From: CAYNLG01 sp964397995
GTDB taxonomy: Bacteria; Planctomycetota; Phycisphaerae; FEN-1346
Reading direction: 5' to 3'
DNA: 7,213 nt
Assembly (NCBI GenBank): GCA_964397995.1
Contig: CAYNLG010000122.1
Coordinates: 1 to 7,213 of the forward strand
The position numbers were made by a program, and so were the translations under genes. How positions within the stretch are numbered: the stretch's first letter is position 1; each line of letters begins with the position of its first letter. The notes beneath the pieces were generated by a model. That model saw only the letters and a list, made by a program, of their open reading frames with translations. It did no database searches and was not told the DNA's origin. Of the stretch, positions 6,282 to 7,213 are shown in pieces.

Positions 6282-7213
6282 TCAGACCTGCATGCCCCGG
6301 GCCGCTGGGTTGATGTGGTGGACCACCTTCGGCCGCCCCTGGGTCGTTTGGGTCTCCACCCGCAGCCAATCGAGCTCGACCAGCTCTCCGACAGCGAGTT
6401 GCACCTGCTGCTTGTCGCTGAGCAGCGACCAGTGGTTGCGGTAAATGTCGCGTTCGGTGAAGCCGTCGGCCACTTCCCCCGTAACGATCTTCTTGGCCAG
6501 CGCCCGGGCATGAACGACGCCCGGCTCAATGCCCACCGCGTAGATTCGCCGGGCATGGGTTTCCAGCAGGTCGCCCCAGGCAGCCGCCCGGGCGATCGCG
6601 TCGTTCCCGACCGGGCCCTCCCGAGCCTCGCTCAGGTGAATGATCAGCGACAGCGCCGGGATCAGCTTGCGGTACTTGATCAGGTGGCTTTCCATGGCCG
6701 GGTGTTCCTCCGTCCGGCGAAGGCGGTTCTCCCGGGCGGTCATCCAGGCGTTGAACCTCTCCTGCCCGGCCGGGTCGAAGTGGAAGAACGGTACCCCCGA
6801 CTCATCGAAGATGTCCGACTCCGCGCCCACGGCCATCGGGTTGAGGTTCTCAAGGCGCTTGAAGACGTCGAACGCCAGGTCGCGGGCCTCCTTGTCCGGG
6901 TAGCGGTCCACGACCCGCCACTCGCCCGGGTCGTCCGGCCAGACCGACAGCTGGAACCGCTGCATGAATCCGTCGTCGCCCCGGCCGCCGCGAATGGCCT
7001 CGCTGAGGTACATGCCCAGCGGGCCCGGCTGGATGCTGCCGAGGATCGACGTGCACGCGCCGGTGACGCTGGTGTTGCCCCGACCGATCCGGTCCGACTC
7101 GAAGCAGGCATTGCCGGCCCAGGACTCGAGGTAGAACTCCCGCGCCCCGTTCTGTCCCGGCCGCTCGAGCGACTGGAGGAACCCCATCATCTCGTCGCGC
7201 TCGACCAGCACGC
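6282..7213 (-). CDS. DUF3987 protein, C-terminal 309 residues (5' end beyond right edge)
   Basis: The minus-strand frame is open to the right edge and ends at TGA 6282-6284; 309 residues are visible. The first visible residues, V-L-V-E-R-D-E-M-M-G, match the Walker B-like strand of DUF3987 (D6, E7 of the visible part). YLESWAG (27-33), SILGSIQP (55-62), DDGFMQRF (79-86) and WPDDPGEW (91-98) then follow the family pattern. R85 is a candidate arginine-finger or sensor residue by analogy with related ATPases. The last ~75 residues (ALAKKIV to the end) look like a winged-helix DNA-binding domain. DUF3987 is the ATPase part of phage, satellite and island proteins often fused to primase or bifunctional primase-polymerase domains; such an N-terminal part would lie outside the window. 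A role in element replication is inference. The GTG at 7209-7211 is internal, not the start. Confidence 0.88.
   Translation of the reverse strand, partial: VLVERDEMMGFLQSLERPGQNGAREFYLESWAGNACFESDRIGRGNTSVTGACTSILGSIQPGPLGMYLSEAIRGGRGDDGFMQRFQLSVWPDDPGEWRVVDRYPDKEARDLAFDVFKRLENLNPMAVGAESDIFDESGVPFFHFDPAGQERFNAWMTARENRLRRTEEHPAMESHLIKYRKLIPALSLIIHLSEAREGPVGNDAIARAAAWGDLLETHARRIYAVGIEPGVVHARALAKKIVTGEVADGFTERDIYRNHWSLLSDKQQVQLAVGELVELDWLRVETQTTQGRPKVVHHINPAARGMQV

Larger units (their letters stand above)
4418..7213. mobile_element. Left end of an integrative element (phage-satellite or genomic-island type)
   Basis: A complete tyrosine integrase next to a tRNA 3' end, followed by a DUF3987 replication-type protein in the same orientation, is the usual plan at one end of small integrative elements and phage satellites. 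The left limit is inferred from the tRNA end; the right limit is outside the window. No capsid, terminase, conjugation or cargo gene is visible, so the type of element is open. Both element genes are as GC-rich as the host genes, suggesting long residence or a similar donor. Confidence 0.65.

Overview
The window is very GC-rich and looks like a chromosomal segment of a planctomycete. From memory of the families (no search was run), three things point that way: a tyrosine integrase whose N- and C-terminal sequence style I know mainly from Planctomycetota, an exported PQQ-type beta-propeller protein, and a signal-peptide-bearing double beta-helix protein. The phylum call is an inference; another GC-rich bacterium cannot be excluded.

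Layout, left to right. Positions 1-389 (minus) hold the N-terminal part of a MoxR-family AAA+ ATPase, cut by the left edge. A 210-bp divergent intergenic region follows, then a 626-residue exported protein with two Pectate_lyase_3-type beta-helix modules (600-2480, plus). It converges, across a 45-bp gap with a GC hairpin, on a 533-residue exported PQQ-like beta-propeller protein (2526-4127, minus). Next is a tRNA-Gly with anticodon CCC and encoded CCA (4343-4417, plus), preceded by a near-consensus sigma-70-type promoter.

The character changes after the tRNA. From 4418 to the right edge the window looks like the left end of an integrative element inserted at the tRNA 3' end: a 274-bp junction stretch with no gene, a complete 455-residue tyrosine recombinase read toward the tRNA (4692-6059, minus), a 222-bp gap with nested dyad symmetry built from 9-bp GTGCCAAAA repeats, and the C-terminal 309 residues of a DUF3987 (primase/helicase-associated) protein (6282-7213, minus) cut by the right edge. 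Integrase plus DUF3987 resembles the integration/replication module of phage satellites and small integrative elements. The GTGCCAAAA dyad between them is the most interesting unexplained structure and could be a replication origin, an operator or a recombination site.

The genes left of the tRNA look like ordinary host functions: a chaperone-type ATPase and two exported proteins, one of them possibly polysaccharide-active. Nothing in the sequence ties them functionally to the element. I saw no CRISPR array, rRNA gene or insertion sequence.
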